NCBI RefSeq assembly: GCF_001870675.1 | Contig: NZ_MEHT01000045.1 | Coordinates: forward strand, 248,001-312,000 | Reading direction: 5' to 3' | DNA from: Roseinatronobacter thiooxidans | Lineage (GTDB): Bacteria > Pseudomonadota > Alphaproteobacteria > Rhodobacterales > Rhodobacteraceae | Length of the DNA stretch: 64,000 nt | Part shown: piece by piece, positions 48,285 through 57,466 of the stretch | Layout of the letters: every line of letters begins with the position of its first letter | Numbering within the stretch: position 1 is the first letter of the stretch | The notes under the pieces: model-generated | The model's input: only the letters and a program-made list of their open reading frames with translations | What the model was told of the DNA's origin: nothing | Databases searched by the model: none | Made by a program: the position numbers and the translations under genes

Positions 48285-50489
48285 TCAGTAAAAGCTTTGC
48301 GGGTCGATATCGACACTCAGGCGCAGCCCGCGCGGCAGGTTATGCGGCTTCAGCCATGCTGCGATCGCGCCTTGCAAGGCCGCGCCCTTCGGGGCTTTCA
48401 CCAACAGACGGACCCTGTGCATCCCGCGAATGCGCGCAATCGGGGCGGGTGCAGGGCCGAAAACCTGCGCGCCAATCGCGCGCAAGGGCGCATCCGCCTG
48501 TGCCAGCCGCGTGCCCAGCTCGAACGCAGGCTCCATCGCAGGGGCCGACAGGATCACCCCTGCCAGCCGCCCGTGGGGGGGCATGCGCAACCCTTCGCGC
48601 TGTGCAGATTCGCTTTGCCAGAACGCCTCTTCCTCGCCCGACAGGATGGCGCGGATCACGGGGTGATCGGGCTGGCTGGTCTGGACCAGCGCGCGGCCGG
48701 GCTTGTCGGCGCGCCCTGCGCGGCCGGACACCTGCCGCACCAGTTGAAACACCCGCTCTGCCGCGCGCAGGTCGGACCCTGACAGCCCCAGATCGGCATC
48801 AATCACCCCCACCAGCGTCAGGTTGGGAAAGTTGTGGCCCTTGGCCACGATCTGCGTGCCGATGATGATATCAGCCTCGCCGCCCGCGATCACGGCAATC
48901 TGGTCTTTCAGCGCGCGCGCGGACCCGAACAGGTCGGACGACAGCACCGCCACGCGCGCATCGGGCCATAGCGCGCGGGCCTCTTCCTCCAGCCGCTCTA
49001 CCCCCGGCCCGACAGGGGCAAGCCGGTCTTCCGCCCCGCAGGCAGGGCAGGTCGCAGGCATCGGCGCGGTTGCCCCGCATTGGTGGCACACAAGCCGCTT
49101 GAGGAACCGATGCTCTACCATGCGCGCGTCGCAATCGCTGCATTCCACCTGATGCCCGCAGGCGCGGCAGATCGTCAGCGGCGCATAGCCGCGCCGGTTC
49201 AGGAATAACAACGCCTGCTCGCCCGCAGCCAGCCGCGCCGTGACGGCGCGTTGCAGCGTGGGCGACACCCAGCGGCCAGTGGGCAGGTCTTCCGCGCGCA
49301 GATCGATCGCACGCATTTCAGGCAAGGTGTTGGGGCCGAAACGCGCGGATAAATCCAGCCGCGCATATTTGCCAGCCCGCGCATTGGCCCATGTTTCCAG
49401 CGACGGGGTGGCCGAGGCCAGAATCACCTGCCCCCCCGCCATGGCCGCACGCAAAACGGCCATGTCGCGGGCATGATATAAAACGCCCTCTTCCTGCTTA
49501 TAGGAACTGTCATGTTCCTCATCCACCACGATCAGCCCCAGATCGCGGAATGGCAGGAACAGCGCCGATCGCGCGCCCACCACTAGCTGCGCGGCCCCCT
49601 GCCCCACCATATGCCAGCAGCGCCGCCGTTCGCTAAGCGTCACACCGGAATGCCATTCCGCAGGCCGCGCACCAAACCGCGCTTCAACCCGTGTCAGAAA
49701 TTCGGATGTCAGCGCGATTTCCGGCAGCAGGACCAGCGCCTGACGCCCCAGCGCCAGACAGGCGGCTATGGCTTCCAGATACACTTCGGTCTTGCCGGAC
49801 CCTGTCACCCCTTTCAACAGCGTTGTGCCATACTCCCCCGATTGCACACCCGCCGCCAATACCGCCGCCGCCTGCGCCTGATCGTCGGTCAGGTTTGCCC
49901 CCGCGCGCGCAGGGTCAAGGCGCGGATAGGGCTGGTCGCGCAGCGCTTCGCGTTCCAGTAGCGCACCCGCCTGCACCAGCCCGCGCACCACACCGGAACT
50001 GACCCCCGCCGCCTGTGCCAATTCGCCCGGCGTCAGGCCCGCACCGCCAAACCCGTCGAACACCGCCAGCACCTTTTCGCGCGCCTCGGTCATGCGGGGG
50101 GGCGCGCTGTCTGTGCGATACAAGAGCTTGCGCGTTGCAGGGCCGCTGCCAAGGTCAGGCACGCGCGTGGCCAGCCGCAGCATGGCAGGCAGGGGGGTCA
50201 GGGTGTAATCGGCCACCCGCGCCAGAAAGGCGCGCAATTCCGCGCGCATCGGCACGGCATCCAGCACGCGGATGACAGCGCGCAGTTTCGCGCGGGGAAA
50301 GCTGCCCTCTGCCGCGCCCCAGACCACACCGACCACGCGGCGCGGCCCCAGCGGCGCCTCGACAAAAGCGCCGATCCAAGCCCCGCCTTCGGGGGCCAGA
50401 TAATCCAGCACCCGGCCCAAAGGCTCTGCCGTCAGCACCCCGCAAGGCGTGCCTTCATCGAAAAATTCAAGGGCGTCGGACATTGGCAT
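48285..50489 (-). CDS. priA: Primosomal replication-restart helicase PriA
   Basis: A protein of about 734 residues (ATG 50489, or 732 from 50483) that reloads the replisome at stalled forks. The N-terminal DNA-binding domain is about 1-180. Walker A is [18 protein letters not shown], the DEXH-type box is [11 protein letters not shown], and zinc-binding cysteines are in [16 protein letters not shown] and [18 protein letters not shown]. The helicase C-terminal motifs include [20 protein letters not shown]. Neither start has a clear ribosome site. It is divergent from the aldolase gene. Confidence 0.95.
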   Translation of the reverse strand: MPMSDALEFFDEGTPCGVLTAEPLGRVLDYLAPEGGAWIGAFVEAPLGPRRVVGVVWGAAEGSFPRAKLRAVIRVLDAVPMRAELRAFLARVADYTLTPLPAMLRLATRVPDLGSGPATRKLLYRTDSAPPRMTEAREKVLAVFDGFGGAGLTPGELAQAAGVSSGVVRGLVQAGALLEREALRDQPYPRLDPARAGANLTDDQAQAAAVLAAGVQSGEYGTTLLKGVTGSGKTEVYLEAIAACLALGRQALVLLPEIALTSEFLTRVEARFGARPAEWHSGVTLSERRRCWHMVGQGAAQLVVGARSALFLPFRDLGLIVVDEEHDSSYKQEEGVLYHARDMAVLRAAMAGGQVILASATPSLETWANARAGKYARLDLSARFGPNTLPEMRAIDLRAEDLPTGRWVSPTLQRAVTARLAAGEQALLFLNRRGYAPLTICRACGHQVECSDCDARMVEHRFLKRLVCHQCGATAPMPATCPACGAEDRLAPVGPGVERLEEEARALWPDARVAVLSSDLFGSARALKDQIAVIAGGEADIIIGTQIVAKGHNFPNLTLVGVIDADLGLSGSDLRAAERVFQLVRQVSGRAGRADKPGRALVQTSQPDHPVIRAILSGEEEAFWQSESAQREGLRMPPHGRLAGVILSAPAMEPAFELGTRLAQADAPLRAIGAQVFGPAPAPIARIRGMHRVRLLVKAPKGAALQGAIAAWLKPHNLPRGLRLSVDIDPQSFY

Positions 50490-50568
50490 GGGCAAAGGGG
50501 GGTTCCGGCTGGGCACTGCATCAGGTATGACGCGGGCGAACTCTGGCCGCAACCCGAAGGGGCATGAC

Positions 50569-51222
50569 ATGAAATTCTTTGTCGATACCGCAGATGTAGA
50601 CGCAATCCGCGACCTGAACGATCTGGGCATGGTGGATGGCGTCACCACCAACCCGTCGCTGATCCTGAAATCAGGCCGCGACATTATCGAGGTCACCCGC
50701 GAGATTTGCGGGATTGTCGAAGGGCCAGTCTCTGCCGAAGTGGTGGCACTGGACGCGGACGCCATGATCGCCGAGGGCCGCAAACTGGCCGAGATTGCAC
50801 CAAACATCACTGTCAAACTGCCGCTGACATGGGACGGGCTGAAAGCGTGCAAAGTGTTGTCGGGCGAAGGCAAGATGGTCAATGTGACGCTGTGCTTCAG
50901 CGCCAATCAGGCGCTTCTGGCGGCCAAAGCGGGGGCCACCTTTATTTCGCCCTTCATCGGGCGGCTGGATGACATCGCGCTGGATGGCTGCGAGTTGATC
51001 GCCGATATCCGCACGATCTATGACAATTACGGGTTCGAGACGCAAATTCTTGCCGCATCCATCCGGTCGGTGAACCATGTTCTGGACGTGGCGCGCATTG
51101 GTGCAGACGTCATGACAGCCCCGCCCGAAGTGATCCGCAAGCTGGCCTCGCACCCGCTGACCGATGCCGGACTGGCACAATTCATGAAGGATTGGGAAAA
51201 AACAGGTCAAAAAATCCTGTAA
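50569..51222 (+). CDS. Transaldolase / fructose-6-phosphate aldolase-like protein
   Basis: A 217-residue small-type transaldolase (subfamily 3B). VTTNPSLIL is at 25-33 and the Schiff-base lysine is Lys-83 in [25 protein letters not shown] and [11 protein letters not shown] follow. Proteins of this size and sequence in alphaproteobacteria are annotated as transaldolase; FSA activity is possible. It would interconvert C3, C4 and C7 sugar phosphates. The start is ATG 50569 with a purine-rich site (CCGAAGGGGC) upstream. Confidence 0.92.
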   Translation: MKFFVDTADVDAIRDLNDLGMVDGVTTNPSLILKSGRDIIEVTREICGIVEGPVSAEVVALDADAMIAEGRKLAEIAPNITVKLPLTWDGLKACKVLSGEGKMVNVTLCFSANQALLAAKAGATFISPFIGRLDDIALDGCELIADIRTIYDNYGFETQILAASIRSVNHVLDVARIGADVMTAPPEVIRKLASHPLTDAGLAQFMKDWEKTGQKIL

Positions 51223-51226
51223 CCTT

Positions 51227-51235
51227 TGCTATAGT
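51227..51235 (+). promoter_or_regulatory. Candidate extended -10 promoter for the DUF484-xerC-pcs run
   Basis: TGC immediately before TATAGT (51230-51235) gives an extended -10. The -35 region (GTCAAA, 51206-51211) is weak, which an extended -10 tolerates. It lies 45 bases before the DUF484 ATG and just after the transaldolase stop. Confidence 0.4.
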
Positions 51236-51280
51236 CCGCCCAACAACACCAATAAAAGCAGTCAACGGACAGGCGAATAG

Positions 51281-51997
51281 ATGACAGGCACAGCACTCAG
51301 GCCCGAAGGGGTCGCGGAATTACGCGACAGGATCATCGCAGATCCTTCGCTGATTCTGGATGACAAAGACCTTATGCGCACGCTGGTTTCTGCCAGCGAG
51401 CGCGGCATGGGTGACAATATCGTTGATCTGCGCGGTCTGGCCATGGAACGGCTGGAAGCCCGCCTTGACCGGCTGGAAGAAACCCACCGCGCGGTCATTG
51501 CCGCAGCCTATGAGAACCTGTCAGGCACAAACCAGATTCACCGTGCGATTCTGCGCATGCTGGACCCTGACCAGTTCGAGGGGTTCTTGCGCAATCTGGG
51601 CACCGATGTGGCGCAAATCCTGAATGTCGATGCCATCAAGCTGGTATTGGAAAGCCCCGAGGCAGGACCAGACCCGGCGCTGGAGCGCATCTCGGATGTG
51701 CTGTGCGTTGTGCCGCTGAGCTTTATCGAGACATATATGAGTTCAGAGCGCGGCCCTACCACACGGCAGGTGTTGCTGCGCCAGTCGATCCCGCAAACCG
51801 ATACGCTCTATGGCGCGAAAGCGCCTGATCTGCGATCGGAGGCATGTATGCGGCTGGACCTGGGCGCGCATCGCATGGCGGGCATGCTGGTCATGGCCAC
51901 TGAGAACCCGCATATGTTCAAGCCCGGTCAGGGCACAGACCTGCTTGCCTTTTTTGCAGGGATTTTTGAAAGGTCGATGCGGCGCTGGCTGGCATGA
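51281..51997 (+). CDS. DUF484 family protein
   Basis: A 238-residue GAF-like protein of the DUF484 family, which in many bacteria precedes xerC. The N-terminal region (IIADPSLILDDKDLMRTLVSA) and the later LRQSIPQTDTLYGAKAPDL, plus FFAGIFERSMRRWLA at the C-terminus, match. No catalytic residues are known. It overlaps xerC by four bases (ATGA), so it is coupled to recombinase expression. Role unknown. Confidence 0.85.
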   Translation: MTGTALRPEGVAELRDRIIADPSLILDDKDLMRTLVSASERGMGDNIVDLRGLAMERLEARLDRLEETHRAVIAAAYENLSGTNQIHRAILRMLDPDQFEGFLRNLGTDVAQILNVDAIKLVLESPEAGPDPALERISDVLCVVPLSFIETYMSSERGPTTRQVLLRQSIPQTDTLYGAKAPDLRSEACMRLDLGAHRMAGMLVMATENPHMFKPGQGTDLLAFFAGIFERSMRRWLA

Positions 51998-52932
51998 GTG
52001 CCACCAGCTTGCAGCTAAGTGCAGGCATGCGCGATGCCTTGCAGCTTTGGCTGCAAGGGCTGCATGCGCTGGATGGCGCGTCAGAGCATACGATCACAGC
52101 CTATGGCCACGATGTCGGGCAATTCCTTGGCTTTCTGGCGGGTCACCATGGCGGCAGTGCGGGCCTGCGGCAATTGGCCGATGTCACCCAGTCCGACATG
52201 CGCGCATGGATGGCATGGGAACGCGCGGCGGGGCTTGGCAGTCGCAGCCTTGCGCGCAAATTGTCCAGCATCAAAAGCTTCGCACGTTGGCTGGCAGACC
52301 GCGAAGCGTTTGACATTTCTGCCATACTGGCAACGCGCGCGCCGCGCTTCAGCCGCAAGCTGCCACGCCCTCTTAGTACGGATGCGGCGCGCGATGTGCT
52401 GGAAATCGCGGCCCTGCAAACCCGCGAAGACTGGACGGGCCTACGCGACACTGCCGTTCTGACGCTGCTATATGGCTGCGGATTGCGCGTATCCGAGGCG
52501 CTGGGGCTTTGGGGCCGCGACGCGCCGCTGCGCGAGGCGTTGCGCATTCACGGCAAGGGCGGGAAAGAACGCGTCGTCCCTGTGCTGCCGGTCGCGCAGC
52601 AGGCGGTGGCGGCCTATCTGGCCGCCTGCCCTCACCCCAATGCCCCCGACGCGCCCCTGTTTCGCGGCACACGGGGCGGCGCGCTTAGCCGCCGCCATAT
52701 TGCCAAGGTGATGGAGCAGGCGCGCATGCAGCTTGGCCTGCCCGCCACTGCCACCCCGCACGCGCTGCGCCATTCTTTCGCAACCCATCTTTTGGGCGCG
52801 GGGGGCGATTTGCGCGCCATTCAGGAATTGCTGGGTCACGCCTCTTTGCAATCGACCCAAGTCTATACCGCAGTCGATGCCGGACGGTTGATGGAGATTT
52901 ATCACGCCTCCCACCCCCGCGCGCATGGGTGA
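51994..52932 (+). CDS. xerC: Site-specific tyrosine recombinase XerC
   Basis: A 312-residue recombinase resolving chromosome dimers at dif with XerD. The N-terminal SAM-like core-binding domain is about 10-115. The catalytic set is complete: Arg-165 (GLRVSEA), Lys-188 (GKGGKER), His-257 and Arg-260 (HALRHSFATHLL), His-282 (LGHASL) and Tyr-291 (QSTQVYT). The chromosome context next to DUF484 favours XerC over a mobile-element integrase. Its partner and dif are not in the window. Confidence 0.93.
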   Translation: MSATSLQLSAGMRDALQLWLQGLHALDGASEHTITAYGHDVGQFLGFLAGHHGGSAGLRQLADVTQSDMRAWMAWERAAGLGSRSLARKLSSIKSFARWLADREAFDISAILATRAPRFSRKLPRPLSTDAARDVLEIAALQTREDWTGLRDTAVLTLLYGCGLRVSEALGLWGRDAPLREALRIHGKGGKERVVPVLPVAQQAVAAYLAACPHPNAPDAPLFRGTRGGALSRRHIAKVMEQARMQLGLPATATPHALRHSFATHLLGAGGDLRAIQELLGHASLQSTQVYTAVDAGRLMEIYHASHPRAHG

Positions 52933-52971
52933 TTGAATCCTGCGTCCCGCTTTGCGAAAGAGGGCGCTGAA

Positions 52972-53685
52972 ATGACAGGAAGGAAAGCGCGCGTGTCGCC
53001 CAATCTGAAAGCCTATTCAGTCCATCTGTTCACGGCCACCGGCGCGGTTTTCGCCATGCTTGCGCTGCTGGAGGCTGTTCAGGGCGATTGGGCCATGATG
53101 TTCCTGTGGCTGGTTGTGGCCTTTATTGTGGATGGCATCGATGGCCCCCTTGCACGCCGGTATGATGTGAAAAAAAATGCCCCCACAATCGATGGCGTGC
53201 TGCTGGACCTGATTATTGATTATCTGACCTATGTGTTCATTCCCGCTTTTGCATTGTTCCAAAGCGGGCTTTTGCCCGGCTGGACAGGCTGGATCGCAAT
53301 TATCGTCATCACCTTCACCAGTGTGCTGTATTTTGCAGATACCCGCATGAAAAGCGCGGATAATTCGTTCCACGGCTTCCCTGCGTGCTGGAACATGGCG
53401 GCTGTGGTCATCTTTGCCACACGGCCCGAATTCTGGGTGATCCTTGCCATTGTGGCCTTTCTGGCCGTTGCCATGTTCACACCGCTGAAATTCATCCACC
53501 CCGTCAGAACAGAACGCTGGCGCCCCCTGTCCTTGCCGATTGCTTTTGTCTGGACAGGGCTTGCGGGCTGGGCAGCATGGCTGAATTTCGACCAGCCCCA
53601 ATTCGTGACACTGGGCCTGATTGTCACCAGCCTTTATCTGATCGCTGTGGGAATCGTGCAGCAAATGATCCCGCTGCGGCGCTAA
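52972..53685 (+). CDS. pcs: Phosphatidylcholine synthase
   Basis: A 237-residue membrane enzyme joining CDP-diacylglycerol and choline. The CDP-alcohol phosphotransferase motif is D-G-(2)-DG-(2)-AR with a long spacer before G-(3)-D-(3)-D (DGIDGPLARR ... IDGVLLDLIIDYLTY), the longer spacer being typical of Pcs. About six to seven hydrophobic helices span the chain. I start at ATG 52972 (GAGGG upstream) rather than the TTG at 52933. Phosphatidylcholine lipid is a common alphaproteobacterial trait. Confidence 0.92.
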   Translation: MTGRKARVSPNLKAYSVHLFTATGAVFAMLALLEAVQGDWAMMFLWLVVAFIVDGIDGPLARRYDVKKNAPTIDGVLLDLIIDYLTYVFIPAFALFQSGLLPGWTGWIAIIVITFTSVLYFADTRMKSADNSFHGFPACWNMAAVVIFATRPEFWVILAIVAFLAVAMFTPLKFIHPVRTERWRPLSLPIAFVWTGLAGWAAWLNFDQPQFVTLGLIVTSLYLIAVGIVQQMIPLRR

Positions 53686-53742
53686 TGCGCCACTCGCGCA
53701 CAACAACCACCGGAACTGTTCAAGACAAGACGCATAGCGTGG

Positions 53743-53763
53743 CCGCTGCAAAACCGCTGCAAA
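53743..53763 (+). repeat. Tandem direct repeat upstream of the hydroxyacyl-CoA dehydrogenase gene
   Basis: CCGCTGCAAAA followed directly by CCGCTGCAAA gives an 11-base unit, one helical turn, in the 203-base gap between pcs and the dehydrogenase. A related inverted sequence (GCTGCGGC) lies just downstream. It may be an operator; nothing proves it. Confidence 0.3.
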
Positions 53764-53888
53764 CACGCGCAAGCTGCGGCAAAAGCGGTAAGCCTGCGCC
53801 AGCGGGCACAGCCCAGCGGCTTTCGCGCTTGCACTCGGGCTGTGCAGGGTCATATGGTCACCCAATATCAGGACAGGAGAGCGGAAAC

Positions 53889-54764
53889 ATGGACATCAAG
53901 ACTGTCGGCATTGTGGGTGCAGGCCAGATGGGCACCGGCATTGCGCATGTTTTTGCGCTGGCGGGCTATGATGTTCTGCTCAATGACATCTCGGAAGACG
54001 CGCTTGGCAAGGGAATTGCCCTGATCGACCGCAATATCGAACGGCAGGTTTCAAAGGGTAAGGTCAGCGCCGAGGACAAGGCCGCCGCAATGGCGCGCAT
54101 CCGCACCACCACCAAATTGCCAGAGCTTGGCCCCACCGACCTGATCATCGAAGCCGCGACCGAGCGTGAAACGGTGAAACAGGCAATTTTCGAGGATTTG
54201 TTGCCACATATCCAGCCGCATACGATCCTGACCTCGAACACCTCGTCCATCTCGATCACGCGGCTTGCCAGCCGCACCGACCGGCCCGAGAAATTCATGG
54301 GGTTCCATTTCATGAACCCTGTGCCTGTCATGCAACTGGTCGAACTGATCCGCGGAATCGCCACAGACGAGCCGACCTATACCGCGCTGCATGATGTGGT
54401 GAAAAAACTGGGCAAGACTGCGGCCAGCGCCGAAGATTTCCCCGCCTTCATCGTCAACCGCATCCTGATGCCCATGATCAACGAGGCAGTGTATACGCTT
54501 TATGAAGGGGTCGGATCGGTCAAATCCATCGACGAATCGTTGAAACTGGGGGCCAATCACCCGATGGGGCCGCTGGAACTGGCCGATTTCATCGGGCTGG
54601 ACACCTGCCTTGCCATTATGAATGTGCTGCATGACGGGCTGGCCGACACAAAATACCGCCCCTGCCCGCTTTTGACAAAATATGTCGAGGCAGGCTGGCT
54701 GGGCCGCAAAACCGATCGCGGCTTCTACGATTATCGCGGCGACGTGCCTGTACCGACACGGTAA
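53889..54764 (+). CDS. 3-hydroxybutyryl-CoA dehydrogenase
   Basis: A 291-residue NAD(P)-dependent 3-hydroxyacyl-CoA dehydrogenase interconverting acetoacetyl-CoA and 3-hydroxybutyryl-CoA. The nucleotide-binding fold is GIVGAGQMGTG (7-17), and the catalytic His is in FMGFHFMNPVPVMQLVE. LVELIRG and the C-terminal helical domain (GPLELADFIGLDT) complete the family features. With scoAB it suggests short-chain acyl-CoA or ketone-body metabolism. The start is ATG 53889 after AGGAGA. Confidence 0.93.
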   Translation: MDIKTVGIVGAGQMGTGIAHVFALAGYDVLLNDISEDALGKGIALIDRNIERQVSKGKVSAEDKAAAMARIRTTTKLPELGPTDLIIEAATERETVKQAIFEDLLPHIQPHTILTSNTSSISITRLASRTDRPEKFMGFHFMNPVPVMQLVELIRGIATDEPTYTALHDVVKKLGKTAASAEDFPAFIVNRILMPMINEAVYTLYEGVGSVKSIDESLKLGANHPMGPLELADFIGLDTCLAIMNVLHDGLADTKYRPCPLLTKYVEAGWLGRKTDRGFYDYRGDVPVPTR

Positions 54765-54854
54765 GCCGCCACTTGGGCCAAGTTCCGCGCATTTGCATCT
54801 GCGAGTCAGATGTTCGGGTATAGACTCGAAAGCCTCAATCGCTATGAGCACGCC

Positions 54855-55607
54855 ATGAGCCGCCCTTCCACGAAGTCAAAACCAAAGAAAGCCCCGAAAT
54901 CCGCCCCCCGGCGGAACGTGCTGGACCGGGCCGCCGACGGGCTGCGCTGGGTGCGGCGCAAATTCTGGCGCAGTCTTGCGGTGGTTTTTCTGGTGCTGGT
55001 GGCTTGGGTCTTGCTCTATCGGTTTGTGGCCCCTCCCGGTGGCATATACATGTTTCAGGAGTACCGGCGCATTGGCGAAATCCAGCGCCAATGGGTCCCG
55101 ATGGACCAGATCGCCCCTGTGATGGCGCGCTCGGTCATTGCGGCAGAAGACGCGAATTTCTGCCTGCATTGGGGCTTTGACATGGCCGAGATCCGCAAGG
55201 TGATTGCGCAGGGCAGCACGCGCGGGGCATCCACGCTGAGCCAGCAGACCGTCAAGAATGTGTTTCTGTGGCATGGCCGCGACTGGGTCCGCAAAGCATT
55301 GGAATCAGGCTTCACCCTGATGGTCGAGGCCCTGTGGCCCAAGCGCCGGATCTTGGAAGTCTACCTCAACATCGCTGAATTTGATGAGGGCGTCTTTGGG
55401 GTCGAGGCGGCGGCGCAGCGCTATTTCCGTGTTTCTGCCCGTGATCTGACTGCAGTGCAGGCCGCGCGGCTTGCAGCTGTGCTGCCCTCGCCCAAGACGC
55501 GCGACGCGGCCAACCCCACCCAGTTTTTGCGCAACCGCTCCGCCTCTATCGTGGATGGGGCGGCAACCATTGCCCGCGACGGGCGGGCAGATTGTATCGG
55601 CGGTTGA
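54855..55607 (+). CDS. mtgA: Monofunctional peptidoglycan glycosyltransferase
   Basis: A 250-residue GT51 enzyme polymerising lipid II into glycan strands. A Lys/Pro-rich N-terminal tail and one membrane helix (about 38-58, SLAVVFLVLVAWVLLYRFV) precede the catalytic domain. The catalytic Glu is in VIAAEDANFCLHWGFD, followed by GASTLSQQTVKNVFLW, KALESGFTLMVEALWPKRRILEVYLN and EFDEGVFGVEAAAQRYF. No transpeptidase domain is fused. The start is ATG 54855. Confidence 0.95.
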   Translation: MSRPSTKSKPKKAPKSAPRRNVLDRAADGLRWVRRKFWRSLAVVFLVLVAWVLLYRFVAPPGGIYMFQEYRRIGEIQRQWVPMDQIAPVMARSVIAAEDANFCLHWGFDMAEIRKVIAQGSTRGASTLSQQTVKNVFLWHGRDWVRKALESGFTLMVEALWPKRRILEVYLNIAEFDEGVFGVEAAAQRYFRVSARDLTAVQAARLAAVLPSPKTRDAANPTQFLRNRSASIVDGAATIARDGRADCIGG

Positions 55608-55668
55608 ACTTCCGCGCGCTGCACGGCAAGAGGGGGCATCCGCCGCAACCGAAAGTTCTGTCGCAGTC

Positions 55669-56334
55669 ATGGCCCGTCTTTATCATGTTCCGCTCTCTCC
55701 CTTCTGCCGCAAGGTGCGTCTGACACTTGCCGAAAAGCGCATCGATGTGGAATTGCTGGAAGAACGGTATTGGGAACCCTCGCAAGATTTCATGCGCCGC
55801 AACCCTGCCGGAAAAGTGCCCGTGCTGCGCCATGAAGGCAAGATGCTGAGCGAGAGTCAGGCCATCTGCGAATATCTGGACGAAACCATCCCGAACCCGC
55901 CGCTAGTGCCCAAAACGGCCGAGGCCCGCTACGAGATGCGCCGCATCTGCACATGGTTTGACGACAAGTTCCATGTCGAGGTGACGTCGAACCTGCTCTA
56001 TGAGCGTGTGAACAAGAAAATCATGAATGCAGGCTACCCCGATTCGGGGCGGATCAAGATGGGGTCTGCGCGTATCAAGTTTCATTTGGATTACATGGAT
56101 TGGCTGCTGGGCCAGCGGCGCTGGCTGGCGGGCAATGACATGACGCTGGCCGATTTCACCGCTGCCGCGCATCTGTCCTGCCTTGATTATATCAATGATG
56201 TGGACTGGGCGCGCTCTGCGCTGGTGCATGAATGGTATTCCAAGATCAAATCGCGCCCCGCCTTTCGCACCTTGCTGGCCGATCAGCTGCCGGGCCTGCC
56301 ACCGCCCGCGCATTATGCCGATCTGGATTTCTAG
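55669..56334 (+). CDS. Glutathione S-transferase family protein
   Basis: A 221-residue protein. The N-terminal thioredoxin-like domain carries LYHVPLSPFCRKVRLTLAEK, with the conserved Ser/Cys region, and a cis-proline motif KVPVLRHEGKMLSESQAI. The C-terminal helical domain (about 95-221) contains LAGNDMTLADFTAAAHLSCLDY. This form without an Arg-binding signature cannot be assigned a substrate. The start is ATG 55669, though upstream in-frame codons exist. Confidence 0.88.
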   Translation: MARLYHVPLSPFCRKVRLTLAEKRIDVELLEERYWEPSQDFMRRNPAGKVPVLRHEGKMLSESQAICEYLDETIPNPPLVPKTAEARYEMRRICTWFDDKFHVEVTSNLLYERVNKKIMNAGYPDSGRIKMGSARIKFHLDYMDWLLGQRRWLAGNDMTLADFTAAAHLSCLDYINDVDWARSALVHEWYSKIKSRPAFRTLLADQLPGLPPPAHYADLDF

Positions 56335-56358
56335 GCCGGTTTGGCCCATGTGATGGGC

Positions 56359-57435
56359 ATGACAGATGACCTGAAATCAGAACTGGTGCATGAGGCCCGC
56401 GCGATGGGCTTTGACGCCTGCGCCCTCACCCGCCCCGATGCGATACCGTTCGCGCCCGAGAGGTTGCGCGCCTTTGTCGAGGGCGGGCGGCACGGGCAAA
56501 TGGGCTGGATGGCCGAGCGCATGACATGGCGCGCCAACCCCGCCGCCTTGTGGCCGCAGGCGCGCAGCGTCATCATGCTGGCCGAAAGCTACACGCCCGA
56601 GTACAACCCTCTTGATCTGCTGGACCAGCGCGAGAATGGCGTGATCTCAGCCTATGCGTTGGGACGCGATTATCATGATGTGGTCAAGAAACGCCTCAAA
56701 CGGCTGGGGCGCTGGCTGATCGACCGCGCGGGCGGCGAGATCAAGGTGTTTGTCGATACAGCGCCTGTCATGGAAAAGCCCTTGGCCGCAGCGGCGGGCC
56801 TGGGCTGGCAGGGCAAACACACCAATCTGCTATCGCGCGATCTGGGCAACTGGTTCTTTCTTGGCTCTATCTTCACCACGCTGGAACTGGCCCCCGATGC
56901 GCCCGCACAGGAAAATTGCGGCTCTTGCCGCGCCTGCCTCGATATCTGCCCGACAGATGCCTTTCCCGCGCCGTTCCAGCTGGATGCACGGCGCTGCATC
57001 TCTTACCTGACAATCGAGCATCACGGCCCTGTGCCGCTGGACTTGCGCGAGAAGATGGGCAATCGCATCTATGGCTGCGACGACTGCCTTGCGGTCTGTC
57101 CATGGAACAAATTCGCCCGCGACGCGTCCGAGGTGAAATATGCCGCGCGCGACGGCATGGTGGCACCCGATCTGGCAGAGCTGGCAGGGCTGGATGACGC
57201 GGCGTTCCGCGCGCGTTTTTCCGGCTCTCCGATCAAACGCATCGGGCGCAACCGCTTCGTGCGCAATGTGCTTTATGCGATTGGCAATTCAGGGGCGGCA
57301 CGGCTGCTGCCTGCGGCGCAGGCGCTGCTGGCCGATCCGGACGCACCCGTGGCCGATGCCGCGCAATGGGCCGCCCAAAGGCTTGTTGCGCCGCCCGCCA
57401 CAGGCGCGGGCGCGGCACCGCGCCCACGATCCTGA
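56359..57435 (+). CDS. queG: Epoxyqueuosine reductase
   Basis: A 358-residue cobalamin-dependent iron-sulfur enzyme, the last step in queuosine synthesis in tRNA. Two 4Fe-4S clusters are evident: [17 protein letters not shown] and [40 protein letters not shown] and the C-terminal HEAT-like repeats complete the family. Alternative starts are ATG 56353 and TTG 56341; none has a clear ribosome site, and I chose MTDDLKSE. Its stop codon is in a hairpin shared with the convergent zapE gene. Confidence 0.92.
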   Translation: MTDDLKSELVHEARAMGFDACALTRPDAIPFAPERLRAFVEGGRHGQMGWMAERMTWRANPAALWPQARSVIMLAESYTPEYNPLDLLDQRENGVISAYALGRDYHDVVKKRLKRLGRWLIDRAGGEIKVFVDTAPVMEKPLAAAAGLGWQGKHTNLLSRDLGNWFFLGSIFTTLELAPDAPAQENCGSCRACLDICPTDAFPAPFQLDARRCISYLTIEHHGPVPLDLREKMGNRIYGCDDCLAVCPWNKFARDASEVKYAARDGMVAPDLAELAGLDDAAFRARFSGSPIKRIGRNRFVRNVLYAIGNSGAARLLPAAQALLADPDAPVADAAQWAAQRLVAPPATGAGAAPRPRS

Positions 57436-57461
57436 CCCCCTCGATGGGGGGAAGGATCGTG
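57425..57461. terminator. Hairpin spanning the queG stop codon
   Basis: CACGATCCT (57425-57433) pairs perfectly with AGGATCGTG (57453-57461). Inside, a GA/GA internal loop is followed by CCCCC / GGGGG around a five-base loop. The outer arm includes the queG stop TGA. It lies between convergent genes and could terminate both. There is no T-run. Confidence 0.5.
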
Positions 57462-57466
57462 CCCCT

